Made by a program: the position numbers and the translations under genes | Notes under the pieces: model-generated | Database searches by the model: none | What the model saw: only the letters and a program-made list of their open reading frames with translations | What the model was told of the DNA's origin: nothing | Assembly: GCA_944325895.1 (NCBI GenBank) | Contig: CALVCA010000004.1 | Span: forward strand, 1 to 64,000 | Origin: Candidatus Gastranaerophilales bacterium | Lineage (GTDB): Bacteria > Cyanobacteriota > Vampirovibrionia > Gastranaerophilales > Gastranaerophilaceae | DNA: 64,000 nt | Direction: 5' to 3' | Part shown: positions 15,408-23,755 of the stretch, piece after piece | How the letters are laid out: each line of letters opens with the position of its first letter | How positions within the stretch are numbered: position 1 is the stretch's first letter

Positions 15408-16895
15408 ATGGGCATGGCGGCATCTCAGGCAAGATTTTTAGGCCTGACGGCAAGAAAAACAAATGTCGAATATGAAGGTCAGCAGATTAACCAACAGAGA
15501 ACCACTTTGGCTAATCAATCCGCCAATTACTACAGTCAGCTTCTAGGTATGACCGTACCGGTACCGCCATCTGTTGATGAATACACAAAAACTGTTTATA
15601 CATTTAATGACGGGGCATTAACAAACTCCATAACCTCTTTGATTGCACAAAATGACGGCAAATATTTAGTGAGCTACAATACAAGCTGGACTGATGACTT
15701 TACACCTGTTTACAAGGTATCACATATTGTAACGACCAAAGGCGACGACCTTGAAGGTGAACAACTGTACCAAGATTTTATTAACAGCAATTTAAGCGGG
15801 TGTTACGCATATTTAAACAACCCTGCAAATGCTAACCAGTCTAACAATTATATGGCATCACACATTATTCACGTAATAAACCATATGCTGGGACCCGGCA
15901 CATATACAACAACTGACGGGAATACATTAACCGTCGGTGAAAAAGGCGGGAGTCAAATAGACAGTATATACTGGACTAAGCCATCAGGTTCTTTCGGCGG
16001 CGATGGGGAAGGCATGGCAAAAATTGCAGAAAAACTTAAAGGTAAACCCATTGTCCAAAAATTAACTGATTTATTGTATCAAACAAAACAAGCTTATAAA
16101 TCAAATCGTGTTACTGATGATCTTTTGAACAGTTTTAGAGATCAATTAAATAATATTGTAGAAAATGATTTGGAAAGAGCATTACAGGCGACCTATATGG
16201 TAGGTGCAGACACATTAAGGGAAATGGGTTACATAATGGATGTTACTTATAACCCTGACGGCAGTATAAATGAATACATCGGTAATGACGAATATTTAAA
16301 AACCCTGTCAAGTCAACAACTTGAAGAAACAATTGCTCAAGAAAACAGATATATAGAATTACTTGAAGAAAAATACGGTGATGACATTTGGTTTGTAAGA
16401 TATATTAAAAACACTACAACAGGTGAATACGAACCTACATTTTACAGAAAATCCGATTTAAAAAATGCAGTATACGGCGATACGGGAGCAAGTTTATCAA
16501 CAATCCCCTGCTATAAAATGGGTTCATCACAAAAAACAGAGGAGGTAAAATGTGTTCCGGCAGTAATAGAAAAAGACTCTACAGGACGATACATAAATAT
16601 CACTCTAAACCCTGAAAGCGATAAAGCAACAACATATGCACTAACCGTAAATACTCTGACCGATCAAGACGCATACGACGATGCAATGAACCAGTATGAA
16701 TACGATAAATACAGATACGAACAAACCATACAAGAAATTAATGCCAAAATAGAAATTATTCAAACACAGGATAAAAATTTAGAATTAAGATTAAAACAAC
16801 TTGATACGGAACAAAATGCCATTTCAACCGAAATGGATGCAGTTGAAAAAATCATTCAAAACAATACCGAATCGACATTCAAAACTTTCGGTTAA
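15408..16895 (+). CDS. ASQAR-family structural protein, copy 1 (unknown function)
   Basis: A 495-residue protein starting MGMAASQARFLGLTARKTNV. Predicted coiled-coil stretches sit at both ends (~15-50 and ~425-490: 'IQEINAKIEIIQTQDKNLELRLKQLDTEQNAIS..'), around a variable globular middle. The same N-terminal motif and C-terminal coiled coil occur in the protein at 50844-52562. Helical ends around a variable core recall axial filament proteins (flagellin, hook-associated), but no recognised flagellar domain is visible. No signal peptide. AGGGAAG precedes the ATG. A sigma28-like promoter supports a motility or surface role. I give no function. Confidence 0.7.
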   Translation: MGMAASQARFLGLTARKTNVEYEGQQINQQRTTLANQSANYYSQLLGMTVPVPPSVDEYTKTVYTFNDGALTNSITSLIAQNDGKYLVSYNTSWTDDFTPVYKVSHIVTTKGDDLEGEQLYQDFINSNLSGCYAYLNNPANANQSNNYMASHIIHVINHMLGPGTYTTTDGNTLTVGEKGGSQIDSIYWTKPSGSFGGDGEGMAKIAEKLKGKPIVQKLTDLLYQTKQAYKSNRVTDDLLNSFRDQLNNIVENDLERALQATYMVGADTLREMGYIMDVTYNPDGSINEYIGNDEYLKTLSSQQLEETIAQENRYIELLEEKYGDDIWFVRYIKNTTTGEYEPTFYRKSDLKNAVYGDTGASLSTIPCYKMGSSQKTEEVKCVPAVIEKDSTGRYINITLNPESDKATTYALTVNTLTDQDAYDDAMNQYEYDKYRYEQTIQEINAKIEIIQTQDKNLELRLKQLDTEQNAISTEMDAVEKIIQNNTESTFKTFG

Positions 16896-16904
16896 TTCCT
16901 TTAC

Positions 16905-16934
16905 ATTCCCTATGTTTGTATTATCATAGGGAAT
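16905..16934. other. Perfect 10-bp inverted repeat before fabD
   Basis: ATTCCCTATG, 10-nt loop TTTGTATTAT, CATAGGGAAT. It lies between the ASQAR gene and fabD and lacks a T tail, so it may be a weak terminator or an operator. TATTAT in the loop could be a -10 box for fabDG. Confidence 0.4.
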
Positions 16935-16949
16935 ATGAGGGAGAATTTT

Positions 16950-17900
16950 ATGAGTAAAAAGATAGCGTTTTTATTTCCCGGACAAGGTTCTCAAAGTGTC
17001 GGAATGGGAAAAGATTTGTATGAAAATTACGAAAGTTCAAAACATGTTTTTGAAACAGCAGACAAAACCTTAAACAAAAGTATTTCAACTATTTGTTTTG
17101 AAGGACCTGAAGAAGATTTGAAACAAACAATCAATACTCAGCCGTGCATTGTAACAATGTCCATTGCTGCATTAGAGGCACTAAAATCCGAACTGAATAT
17201 AAAACCTGATTATACTGCAGGTCACAGTTTGGGTGAATATTGTGCAATGTATACAGCAGGGGTTATGTCTTTGGAAAACACTTTAAAAGCCATACAAAAA
17301 AGAGCTGATTTAATGGGATCAACAAAAGGCGGAGCCATGGCGGCTGTTTTAAACGCAACCGAAGAACAATTAAAAGCCGGCTTAGCTGAAGGGTCAAAAG
17401 TGGGCTATGTTGATGTAGCAAATTATAACTCACCCGCACAGGTTGTTATTACAGGCGATGAAACTGCCGTAAAGACTGCAGGCGACTATATGCTTGCAAA
17501 CGGAGTAAGAAGAGTTGTTCCTTTGGCTGTTTCGGGTGCTTTTCATTCAAAATTTATGCAAAACGCAGGCAATGAATTTGCATCATTTATCGCTGATTTT
17601 GAATTAAGTAATGCTGATATTCCTGTAATCACAAACGTTGATGCTCAAGTAACAACAAGCAGCGAAGATTTCAGAGCAAAAATGCCGAAACAAATTTATT
17701 CATCTGTTCACTGGACTCAAACAATCGAAAAAATGGTATCAGAAGGTGTAGAAATCTTTATAGAAATAGGTCCGGGCAAAGTTCTTGCAGGATTAAATAA
17801 AAAAATAGCACCTGACGCAAAAGTATACAATATATTTGATAAAGCATCACTTGATGCAACGGTAAATGAATTAAAGGAGATGTTATGTCTGAAAAATTAG
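16950..17900 (+). CDS. fabD: Malonyl-CoA:ACP transacylase
   Basis: Loads malonyl groups on acyl carrier protein for fatty-acid synthesis. The 316 residues begin MSKKIAFLFPGQGSQSVGMG. The nucleophile is in 'AGHSLGEY' (Ser ~91), the Arg in 'IQKRADLM', the His in 'SGAFHSKFM' (~200), and the C-terminal 'FIEIGPGKVLAGL' is typical. The upstream ATG at 16935 sits in a hairpin arm; the inner ATG has GGGAG at proper spacing and is chosen. The end overlaps fabG by 16 bp in another frame, indicating translational coupling. Confidence 0.95.
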   Translation: MSKKIAFLFPGQGSQSVGMGKDLYENYESSKHVFETADKTLNKSISTICFEGPEEDLKQTINTQPCIVTMSIAALEALKSELNIKPDYTAGHSLGEYCAMYTAGVMSLENTLKAIQKRADLMGSTKGGAMAAVLNATEEQLKAGLAEGSKVGYVDVANYNSPAQVVITGDETAVKTAGDYMLANGVRRVVPLAVSGAFHSKFMQNAGNEFASFIADFELSNADIPVITNVDAQVTTSSEDFRAKMPKQIYSSVHWTQTIEKMVSEGVEIFIEIGPGKVLAGLNKKIAPDAKVYNIFDKASLDATVNELKEMLCLKN

Positions 17901-18610
17901 CTATAGTAACTGGCGGTTCACGCGGTATTGGTAAAGCTTGTGCATTAGAACTTGCACGTGCAGGGTATGATGTAGTTATAAATTATGCCGGAAACTCAGA
18001 AGCTGCCGAAAAAACAGTCGAAGAAATCAAAGCCCTTGGTGTAGATTCTGCCGCATACAAATTTGACGTTTCTAACAAAGAAGAAGTCGAAAAAAATATG
18101 TCTGAAATTATCTCAAAATACGGAAGGGTCGATGTTCTTGTTAACAATGCAGGCATTACACGTGATGATTTGTTTATAAGAATGAATGATGAAAAATGGG
18201 AAGCTGTTATTAATACAAACTTAAACAGTGCATTTTATGTTTCTCATCCGGTAATTAAGGTTATGATGAAACAGCGTTCGGGTGCTATTGTAAACATGTC
18301 AAGCGTTGTGGGATTATACGGGAATATGGGACAGGCAAACTATTCTGCGGCAAAAGCAGGTCTTGTCGGATTTACAAAATCACTTGCAAAAGAATTAGGC
18401 TCACGTAATATTCGTGTTAATGCCATTGCTCCGGGATTTATTCAAACAGATATGACAAAAGATTTGGATACATCCAAATTTACTGATTTTATCCCGCTGA
18501 AACGACTCGGTGTTGCGGAAGATATCGCAAAAGCCGTTAAGTTTTTGGCAGTTGATTCGGATTATATTACAGGTCAAGTTTTGCAGGTTGACGGCGGATT
18601 GATAATATAA
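17885..18610 (+). CDS. fabG: 3-oxoacyl-ACP reductase
   Basis: NADPH-dependent short-chain dehydrogenase of fatty-acid elongation. The 241 residues show 'VTGGSRGIGKA' (cofactor, ~8-18), 'VLVNNAGITRDDL', the catalytic Ser-Tyr-Lys in 'NMSSVVGLYGNMGQANYSAAK', 'GSRNIRVNAIAPGFIQTDMT' and C-terminal 'ITGQVLQVDGG'. GGAGATG precedes the ATG within the fabD end. It is followed by a bidirectional terminator shared with the convergent prepilin B gene. The acyl-carrier and ketosynthase genes are not in this window. Confidence 0.96.
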   Translation: MSEKLAIVTGGSRGIGKACALELARAGYDVVINYAGNSEAAEKTVEEIKALGVDSAAYKFDVSNKEEVEKNMSEIISKYGRVDVLVNNAGITRDDLFIRMNDEKWEAVINTNLNSAFYVSHPVIKVMMKQRSGAIVNMSSVVGLYGNMGQANYSAAKAGLVGFTKSLAKELGSRNIRVNAIAPGFIQTDMTKDLDTSKFTDFIPLKRLGVAEDIAKAVKFLAVDSDYITGQVLQVDGGLII

Positions 18611-18630
18611 ATTCTTTAAATTTTTTGCAA

Positions 18631-18661
18631 TAAAAAAAGACAGCGAAAGCTGTCTTTTTTT
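18631..18661. terminator. Bidirectional terminator between fabG and prepilin B
   Basis: AAAAAAAGACAGC-gaaa-GCTGTCTTTTTTT. It serves fabG on + and prepilin B on -. It is analogous to, but not the same sequence as, the terminator after prepilin A. Confidence 0.85.
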
Positions 18662-18673
18662 CAAATTATTCGA

Positions 18674-19468
18674 TTATTTTCCGAATAATACAGTTCTTGC
18701 TGCATCATTTGCAGGTTCAACTGTTTGACCATGGAAGAATACCGGATAGATATCTTTTACGTTTGCATTTGATACTTTACAAGGAGCAGTATCTGTTCCA
18801 GATACAACAGGAGTAGCACTTGTACTATCACAAGCTATGGCAGTATTAGGAGCTGTATCACTATTTACATCAATAAACCCAATACAATCTTCATTTAATG
18901 TTGCACAATTGGCTGCATCTTTTATATAACCAAACACTGTACCATCAGCAAGAGCATACACCCTCCATGTCTCAGCAGATGCGTCAGTTACATCTCTATT
19001 TATAGTAACCTCCTCACCAGCTTGTTTTCCAAAACACTGATTTGTATCAGCAGTACCTGTAGCAAGTTCATCCGCACGACATTCACGTGTTACAACATAT
19101 TTTAATACAGGAGAACCAGTTATGGTATTACTATCTTCATCTTCTGCGACACCCAATGCGTCAAAATAAGTATCTGTAATATCAGTAGCTGATTGTAAAC
19201 GTTGTTCTAACATTGCACCTAATGAACCTTTCGTATCTGTAGCTTTATCCTCTCCGTCAGCTACCAATGTGGAAAAATCTGTGTCTTCCATTGCAACGTT
19301 CATCAACACTGCCTGGTTTAATGATGACAATGCTTTTTTGTACGCTGATTTAAATTGTGCTCCGTTTGTGTTTGAAATCAATGTCGGGATTGTCATAGCT
19401 GCTACTACACCTATGATACCAAGTGTGATTAACACTTCCGCTAACGTAAAACCGAATCTTTTTGTCAT
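18674..19468 (-). CDS. Type IV prepilin-like protein B (variable-middle pilin)
   Basis: 264 residues. Positions 1-68 are the same as prepilin A (MTKRFG then FTLAEVLITLGIIG...) and the C-terminal ~30 are nearly the same. Islands inside the middle are also shared: SLGAML..RLQSATDITDTYF, WRVYALADGTVFGY, CIGFIDVN.DTAPNT. The rest differs, with changed cysteine spacing. Prepilin peptidase should cut after Gly6. The ATG at 19468 has AGGAAG upstream; the in-frame ATG at 19531 is inside the leader hairpin. A mosaic of constant and variable blocks with synonymous differences confined to few sites suggests gene conversion between A and B. Confidence 0.85.
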   Translation of the reverse strand: MTKRFGFTLAEVLITLGIIGVVAAMTIPTLISNTNGAQFKSAYKKALSSLNQAVLMNVAMEDTDFSTLVADGEDKATDTKGSLGAMLEQRLQSATDITDTYFDALGVAEDEDSNTITGSPVLKYVVTRECRADELATGTADTNQCFGKQAGEEVTINRDVTDASAETWRVYALADGTVFGYIKDAANCATLNEDCIGFIDVNSDTAPNTAIACDSTSATPVVSGTDTAPCKVSNANVKDIYPVFFHGQTVEPANDAARTVLFGK

Positions 19469-19513
19469 AATTTTTCTTCCTCTCTTTTTTTTGTACAACT
19501 GAGCTTCGCTCTT

Positions 19514-19643
19514 CAATTTACAAAACCCCATTGCAGCCGTCGATTATTGAAAGGTGATGTCAATAATCTCTTTTGACATAATAAATCCGTCATATATTGT
19601 TTGTTCATAGCAATATACGACTGCAATAGGGTTTTGTAAATTG
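19514..19643 (-). ncRNA. Structured 5' leader RNA of prepilin B
   Basis: Same 26-bp stem with internal hairpins as at 6613-6742, essentially identical in sequence, and again between the leader ORF and the prepilin start. Confidence 0.55.
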
Positions 19644-19660
19644 ATTGCGGAAAACCTAGC

Positions 19661-19750
19661 TTAGAGGAAGTATACCCCCCCCCTACATGTGCTCGCTGTA
19701 AGGGTTTTGGTCACTTCTGCTAAAAATTTTTCCGCTCTGTTTTTCTTCAT
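19661..19750 (-). CDS. Leader small ORF with internal G9 tract (copy B)
   Basis: The same 29-codon ORF as at 6760-6849, with G9 at 19675-19683 and ATG 6 nt after the -10 box. Tract length is equal in both copies in this assembly. Conservation of the frame between copies is expected from recent duplication, so it is not independent proof of coding. Confidence 0.5.
   Translation of the reverse strand: MKKNRAEKFLAEVTKTLTASTCRGGVYFL
19675..19683 (-). repeat. Homopolymeric G9 tract, module B
   Basis: C9 on the + strand, within the leader ORF of prepilin B; same flanks as in module A. Confidence 0.9.
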
Positions 19751-19756
19751 GCCCTT

Positions 19757-19785
19757 ATTTTATTAATTTTTCTCCTGTTTGTCAA
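19757..19785 (-). promoter_or_regulatory. Strong sigma70 promoter of prepilin module B
   Basis: TTGACA, 17 nt, TAAAAT, 6 nt, ATG: identical to module A. Confidence 0.75.
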
Positions 19786-19869
19786 GAGGGGTTACCTCTA
19801 TTTTTTTACATCAATCAGAGGATTATTTTTAAGTATTTATACGTTAAAATAACATTGGAAGGGGGTTGT

Positions 19870-20064
19870 ATGAAAAATTTTTCGGGTGAAGAAATTTCTG
19901 ATTCTATAACACAAAATTGGACAGAACAAGCACTTGAATGTTACAGAATTAAATGTGACTGTAGAAAATGTTCTCTTTCTAAAGGAAATTACTCCTTTAT
20001 TTGTCAAATGCCCAAAGTAATTGATGCTTTGATACATATTATAGGCAAACCTCGAATGGCGTAA
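19870..20064 (+). CDS. Small cysteine-rich protein, unknown
   Basis: A 64-residue protein beginning MKNFSGEEISDSITQNWTEQ. The centre has C-x4-C-x-C-x2-C-x10-C (CYRIKCDCRKCSLSKGNYSFIC), a spacing that could bind zinc or an iron-sulfur cluster. It ends QMPKVIDALIHIIGKPRMA. No signal peptide. An upstream in-frame ATG at 19855 is possible, but GGAAGGGGG lies properly before 19870. It stands alone between module B and a terminator. I do not recognise the family. Confidence 0.65.
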   Translation: MKNFSGEEISDSITQNWTEQALECYRIKCDCRKCSLSKGNYSFICQMPKVIDALIHIIGKPRMA

Positions 20065-20095
20065 AATACTCCTTTTTCTTTCTGACAAGAATGCG

Positions 20096-20119
20096 GCACT
20101 TTCAATGAAAGTGCTTTTT
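20096..20119. terminator. Terminator between the Cys-rich gene and engB
   Basis: GCACTTTC-aat-GAAAGTGC followed by TTTTTA. It sits at the convergent ends and can act for the + gene; its tail overlaps the engB stop codon. Confidence 0.7.
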
Positions 20120-20687
20120 ATTCGGACATTAATCTTGTTAAAATAGCTTCGTTATATCTGTTATCAACGGCACTAAACGGATAAACCTCTCCTTTTAACT
20201 GCTTTTCAATATTTTTTATAACACTCAAAACCTTGGATTTCGGGACATAGTCTATTTTTGTCACAATAGTAAAAATAGGTAAATTATATGCCTCTACCCA
20301 CTCACGCATTTGAAAATCATTTTTTTGAATGTCATGCCTGCCGTCTATAAATTGAATCAATGATTTGATTTGATTTCTTTTGAGTAAATATTCTTCCAAA
20401 TATTTCTGCCAACGGTTTTGAGCCTCTTTTGACACTTTAGCATAACCGTAACCGGGCAAGTCCGCTATTATAAACTTATCAGAAAAATTAAAAAAATTTA
20501 TCAACCTTGTTTTTCCTGGTGTATTTGATGTCTTTGCAAGTTTTTTATTATTTGCAAGTGCGTTTATAAATGATGATTTACCGACATTTGAACGTCCCAG
20601 CAAAGGAAATTCATTCAATTGAAAATCAGGACACTGACTCAATTTTTCTGCACTTACTATAAATTTAGCCTGCAAATACGGATTCAT
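20118..20687 (-). CDS. engB: Ribosome biogenesis GTPase EngB (YsxC/YihA)
   Basis: GTPase needed for large-subunit assembly. The 189 residues contain 'PLLGRSNVGKSSFINAL' (P-loop ~29-45), 'TSNTPGKTRLINFF' (switch I), 'IADLPGYGYAKV' (G3, DLPGYG being diagnostic for EngB), 'TKIDYVPKS' (G4) and 'PFSAVDN' (G5). It overlaps the preceding 83-residue gene by 4 bp (ATGA), so it is coupled to it, and both follow a TPR gene. Confidence 0.96.
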   Translation of the reverse strand: MNPYLQAKFIVSAEKLSQCPDFQLNEFPLLGRSNVGKSSFINALANNKKLAKTSNTPGKTRLINFFNFSDKFIIADLPGYGYAKVSKEAQNRWQKYLEEYLLKRNQIKSLIQFIDGRHDIQKNDFQMREWVEAYNLPIFTIVTKIDYVPKSKVLSVIKNIEKQLKGEVYPFSAVDNRYNEAILTRLMSE

Positions 20688-20935
20688 TTCAAAGCTTTTT
20701 CCTTCTGTTCTTTTAGCCTGCGTTTGTATAACACCGTCTGAAATAAGTTATACATATTATCGCTGTCCACAACCGTTATCTGTGTTTTTTTATTCACAAT
20801 ATCCACATTTACGGACGGCGGATTACTAAATATATTTGTCTTTAAATTCACAATCTGAAAAAGCCCCTCAGTTAACACACTTAGAGGCTCTCTCAAAAAT
20901 ATTTCAAATGTCTTTTTAATATCAAACTTTTTCAT
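20684..20935 (-). CDS. Small protein between TPR gene and engB, unknown
   Basis: An 83-residue protein starting MKKFDIKKTFEIFLREPLSV and ending in a lysine-rich tail. It has no membrane segment and no motif I recognise. The strongest evidence that it is real is the 4-bp ATGA overlap with engB and a short 10-bp gap from the TPR gene. No clear Shine-Dalgarno is visible, so translation may be coupled to the upstream gene. Confidence 0.6.
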   Translation of the reverse strand: MKKFDIKKTFEIFLREPLSVLTEGLFQIVNLKTNIFSNPPSVNVDIVNKKTQITVVDSDNMYNLFQTVLYKRRLKEQKEKALK

Positions 20936-20945
20936 TAAAGTTTTT

Positions 20946-22763
20946 TTATTTTACTTTCTTTTTGTATTTATTAATTTTTCTTGTCACAGCACCTTTGTCT
21001 GATGCGTTCGGATTATATGACAAGTATTGATTATAATATTTTACGGCACCTTGATAGTTCTTTTCAGCTTCATATGCCATTGCTTTTAATTTAGCAATAT
21101 CGCCTGAATTATGATAAAAATCTATTGCACGGTTGCAATACTCAATTGTCGATGCGTAATTCTTTTCTTTATACTGTCTTTTGGCAATATCAAAAAATTC
21201 TTTTGATTTAATTTCACATAAATTAATATAATCTATGCCATTTTTAGCAGCTTCATTGTTAGGTTCCTTTAAAAGAACTTTTTCCAATGCAGTTCTTGCT
21301 GTCTTGAATTGTTTATTGTGTAATAAAATTTCCGATAAGTACAAATAATCATCAACATCTTTTGAATAATTTATCGCATTTTCAAACGCATAAACTGCAT
21401 CTTTTTCTCTGCCCAATGCCAAATACGCTTCGCCTTTTATAATAGTATCCATCAAATTGTTGCTTGCGGACTGAATAATATAATTCAAACTGTCATTAGA
21501 CATTGGAGCCTGATGAGTAATTCTTGCAAGCTTAATTTTAGCAAGATGCAATTTTAAATCATTAGGCGATTTTTCTATCGCTTTATTTACATAATCATAT
21601 GCCAAATACACGTCTTTATTTGTTGTATAAGTTTGGCTGTCTGCAGTGTCTTTTGCCATTTCGTAATAAGTATCCGCAAGCCCGATTATTGCATCATCAT
21701 TATAATTTTTATCGCCCAAAAGTTTTGAATAATATTCTAATGCCTGATCATATTTTTTGGTCGCTAAAGACATATTAGCAACTCTATATATGCCGTCTTT
21801 ATAATTCGGATTGATTACTATTGCGGTCTTTAGCTGTTCCATAGCGAATTCTGAATCCGCTCTGCGTTCATATACACTTGCTAAATTAATATAAGGACGT
21901 GAATTTTCCGGTTTTACGGCAACGGCTTTTTTAAATGAATTAATAGCAGCCGGCTGATTACCTTGTCTTAAATATAATTCACCCTGCAAATTCAATGCCG
22001 GAGATGAATTCGGATTAATATGCAATGAATGATTTATCCATGTTAATGCTGTTGAATAATCCTTTTTCTTTGCTGCAACCTGTGCCATATGATACATTGA
22101 TGTAGGGTTATGAGAATTTAATTTTAACGATTGTTTAAAACATTTCTCAGCTTCTTCAAGCTTATTGTCCATCATAGCAAGATTACCCAAGTTATCATAA
22201 GCAGGAGCAAAATTCGGATTTATTTGCAAAGCTACCTGAAATAACTCTTTTGCGTCTTTTGTATTGCCTAATTTTAACGTAGCAACACCCATTGCGTTAT
22301 AAGCTTCAAAATGATTGCCGTTTAAATTAACAGCATTTACAAATTCTTTTATTGCATTTGTAACAAGATTTCTTGAATTTTTGATGTATTCAACATCAGA
22401 AGATGTAAGCCTCATCATGTATATAAGACCTTGTGCATAATGTAAATCAGCATTTTTCGGATATTTTTTAAGTAATTTATCCAATTCTGTCTGTGCAGGA
22501 GCAAGCTTGTATTGCTTTGCCAAAGATACAATCTGTAAAGCTTGTGCATCAATATCCTGCGGATTTTGTTTCAAAAGGTTATTAATTGCAGCATCTGCTT
22601 GAGCGTAATTATTGTACTCAATCATTTTACTTATTTCCGGATATTTTTGAGAAATTTTATTTTTTTCAACTTTTGCTTCCAAATTCGCTGCAAACACTGT
22701 AGAACCACAGAATACACCTGTAAGCACCAATGCCGAAACTAACATTTTTTTACAACTCATCAT
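20946..22763 (-). CDS. Exported TPR-repeat protein
   Basis: 605 residues. A signal peptide at the N-terminus (MSCKKMLVSALVLTGVFCGSTVFA, cleavage likely after the AxA-type FAA) is followed by about twelve tetratricopeptide repeats. Clear units include 'NHFEAYNAMGVATLKLGNTKDAKELFQVALQINPN', 'FAPAYDNLGNLAMMDNKLEEAEKCFKQSLKLNSH' and 'SRPYINLASVYERRADSEFAMEQLKTAIVINPN'. TPR superhelices are protein-interaction scaffolds; in the periplasm they often serve envelope or secretion complexes, but no partner is shown here. AGGAG precedes the start. It probably heads the operon with the 83-residue protein and engB. Confidence 0.88.
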   Translation of the reverse strand: MMSCKKMLVSALVLTGVFCGSTVFAANLEAKVEKNKISQKYPEISKMIEYNNYAQADAAINNLLKQNPQDIDAQALQIVSLAKQYKLAPAQTELDKLLKKYPKNADLHYAQGLIYMMRLTSSDVEYIKNSRNLVTNAIKEFVNAVNLNGNHFEAYNAMGVATLKLGNTKDAKELFQVALQINPNFAPAYDNLGNLAMMDNKLEEAEKCFKQSLKLNSHNPTSMYHMAQVAAKKKDYSTALTWINHSLHINPNSSPALNLQGELYLRQGNQPAAINSFKKAVAVKPENSRPYINLASVYERRADSEFAMEQLKTAIVINPNYKDGIYRVANMSLATKKYDQALEYYSKLLGDKNYNDDAIIGLADTYYEMAKDTADSQTYTTNKDVYLAYDYVNKAIEKSPNDLKLHLAKIKLARITHQAPMSNDSLNYIIQSASNNLMDTIIKGEAYLALGREKDAVYAFENAINYSKDVDDYLYLSEILLHNKQFKTARTALEKVLLKEPNNEAAKNGIDYINLCEIKSKEFFDIAKRQYKEKNYASTIEYCNRAIDFYHNSGDIAKLKAMAYEAEKNYQGAVKYYNQYLSYNPNASDKGAVTRKINKYKKKVK

Positions 22764-22837
22764 TATCTCCTGATTTTACTATTCTAAATATTCTAAATAT
22801 ATTGTATAATATATATTATAAAAAAGCAATACGGTGA

Positions 22838-23755
22838 ATGATGGGTTTAAATGTAAATTCAAAGCACGATTTAGAAGATTTTAAAACATATATTCTTGTT
22901 GAAAAAAACTTTTCCAAGCATACTGCAAAAGCATACTGCTCAGATATCTTAAGCTTTTTAATATGGATGGAAGACATGTCATGCGAAGAAGTTAATTTTT
23001 CAAAAATTAGAGATTATCTACATTTTATACAAAAATTCAGCTACAAAAAAACAACTATTGCCCGAAAAATAGCGTCTTTAAGAACATTTTATAAATTTTT
23101 ATACAGAGAAAAAAAAGTCGACTCAAATCCCGCAATGAATTTGACCTTGCCAAAACGTCCGAAATCTTTACCAAAATTTTTAACACCCGAAGAAGTCGAA
23201 AAAATCCTTAATAATGTTAAAATAGATACTCCGGCAGGATTTAGAAACAGAGCAATACTGGAACTTTTATGGGCAACAGGTATGCGGGTATCAGAACTCA
23301 GCGGTCTAAACTTCGGAGATTTAAACCTTGAAAATAACGAAATACGTGTTTTCGGTAAAGGCTCAAAAGAACGAATTATACTTGTAACAGACAGAGCTAA
23401 AACTTTTTTGGAAAGATATATCCAAACTGCACGATCGCTTGTCGCTAAAGATTATAAGTTAAAAGAACCGGACGAAAATTCACCCGTTTTTATCAACAAT
23501 ACAGGCTACAGACTGCAGACAAAAACCATACGCAATGTCATAAACGATATCGTCAAAAAAATTGAGCTGCCTAAAAAAGTTACTCCGCACGTTTTCCGGC
23601 ACAGCTTTGCAACACATTTGATAGAAAAAGGAGCTGATTTACGTGTTGTTCAAGAACTTTTAGGTCATGCAAGCATATCAAATACCCAAATTTATACCCA
23701 TGTTTCTATGCAGCATATGAAAGAAGTTTATAATGAAGCTCACCCGAGAGCTTAA
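22838..23755 (+). CDS. xerD: Tyrosine recombinase XerD/XerC type
   Basis: Site-specific recombinase that resolves chromosome dimers at dif. The 305 residues have an N-terminal SAM-like core-binding domain (~10-95) and a catalytic domain with Arg in 'ATGMRVSELSGL', Lys in 'GKGSKERIIL', His-x-x-Arg in 'TPHVFRHSFATHLIEKGADLRVVQELLGH', and Tyr in 'TQIYTHVS'. The C-terminal 'LGHASISNTQIYTHVS' favours XerD over phage integrases, and no integrase-associated genes surround it. The start may be either of two adjacent ATGs. The 3' end overlaps the convergent prepilin C gene by 4 bp. Confidence 0.9.
   Translation: MMGLNVNSKHDLEDFKTYILVEKNFSKHTAKAYCSDILSFLIWMEDMSCEEVNFSKIRDYLHFIQKFSYKKTTIARKIASLRTFYKFLYREKKVDSNPAMNLTLPKRPKSLPKFLTPEEVEKILNNVKIDTPAGFRNRAILELLWATGMRVSELSGLNFGDLNLENNEIRVFGKGSKERIILVTDRAKTFLERYIQTARSLVAKDYKLKEPDENSPVFINNTGYRLQTKTIRNVINDIVKKIELPKKVTPHVFRHSFATHLIEKGADLRVVQELLGHASISNTQIYTHVSMQHMKEVYNEAHPRA

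Larger units (their letters stand above)
18665..19813 (-). repeat. Duplicated prepilin module, copy B
   Basis: The counterpart of 5765-6913; see that entry for extent. Near identity covers promoter, G9 leader ORF, structured leader and both ends of the prepilin gene, with the prepilin middle replaced. Confidence 0.85.

Noticed and set aside
22838-23755. Tyrosine recombinase as a phage or island integrase driving prepilin exchange
   Set aside because: Sequence and context fit housekeeping XerD; no att-like repeats or phage genes flank it.
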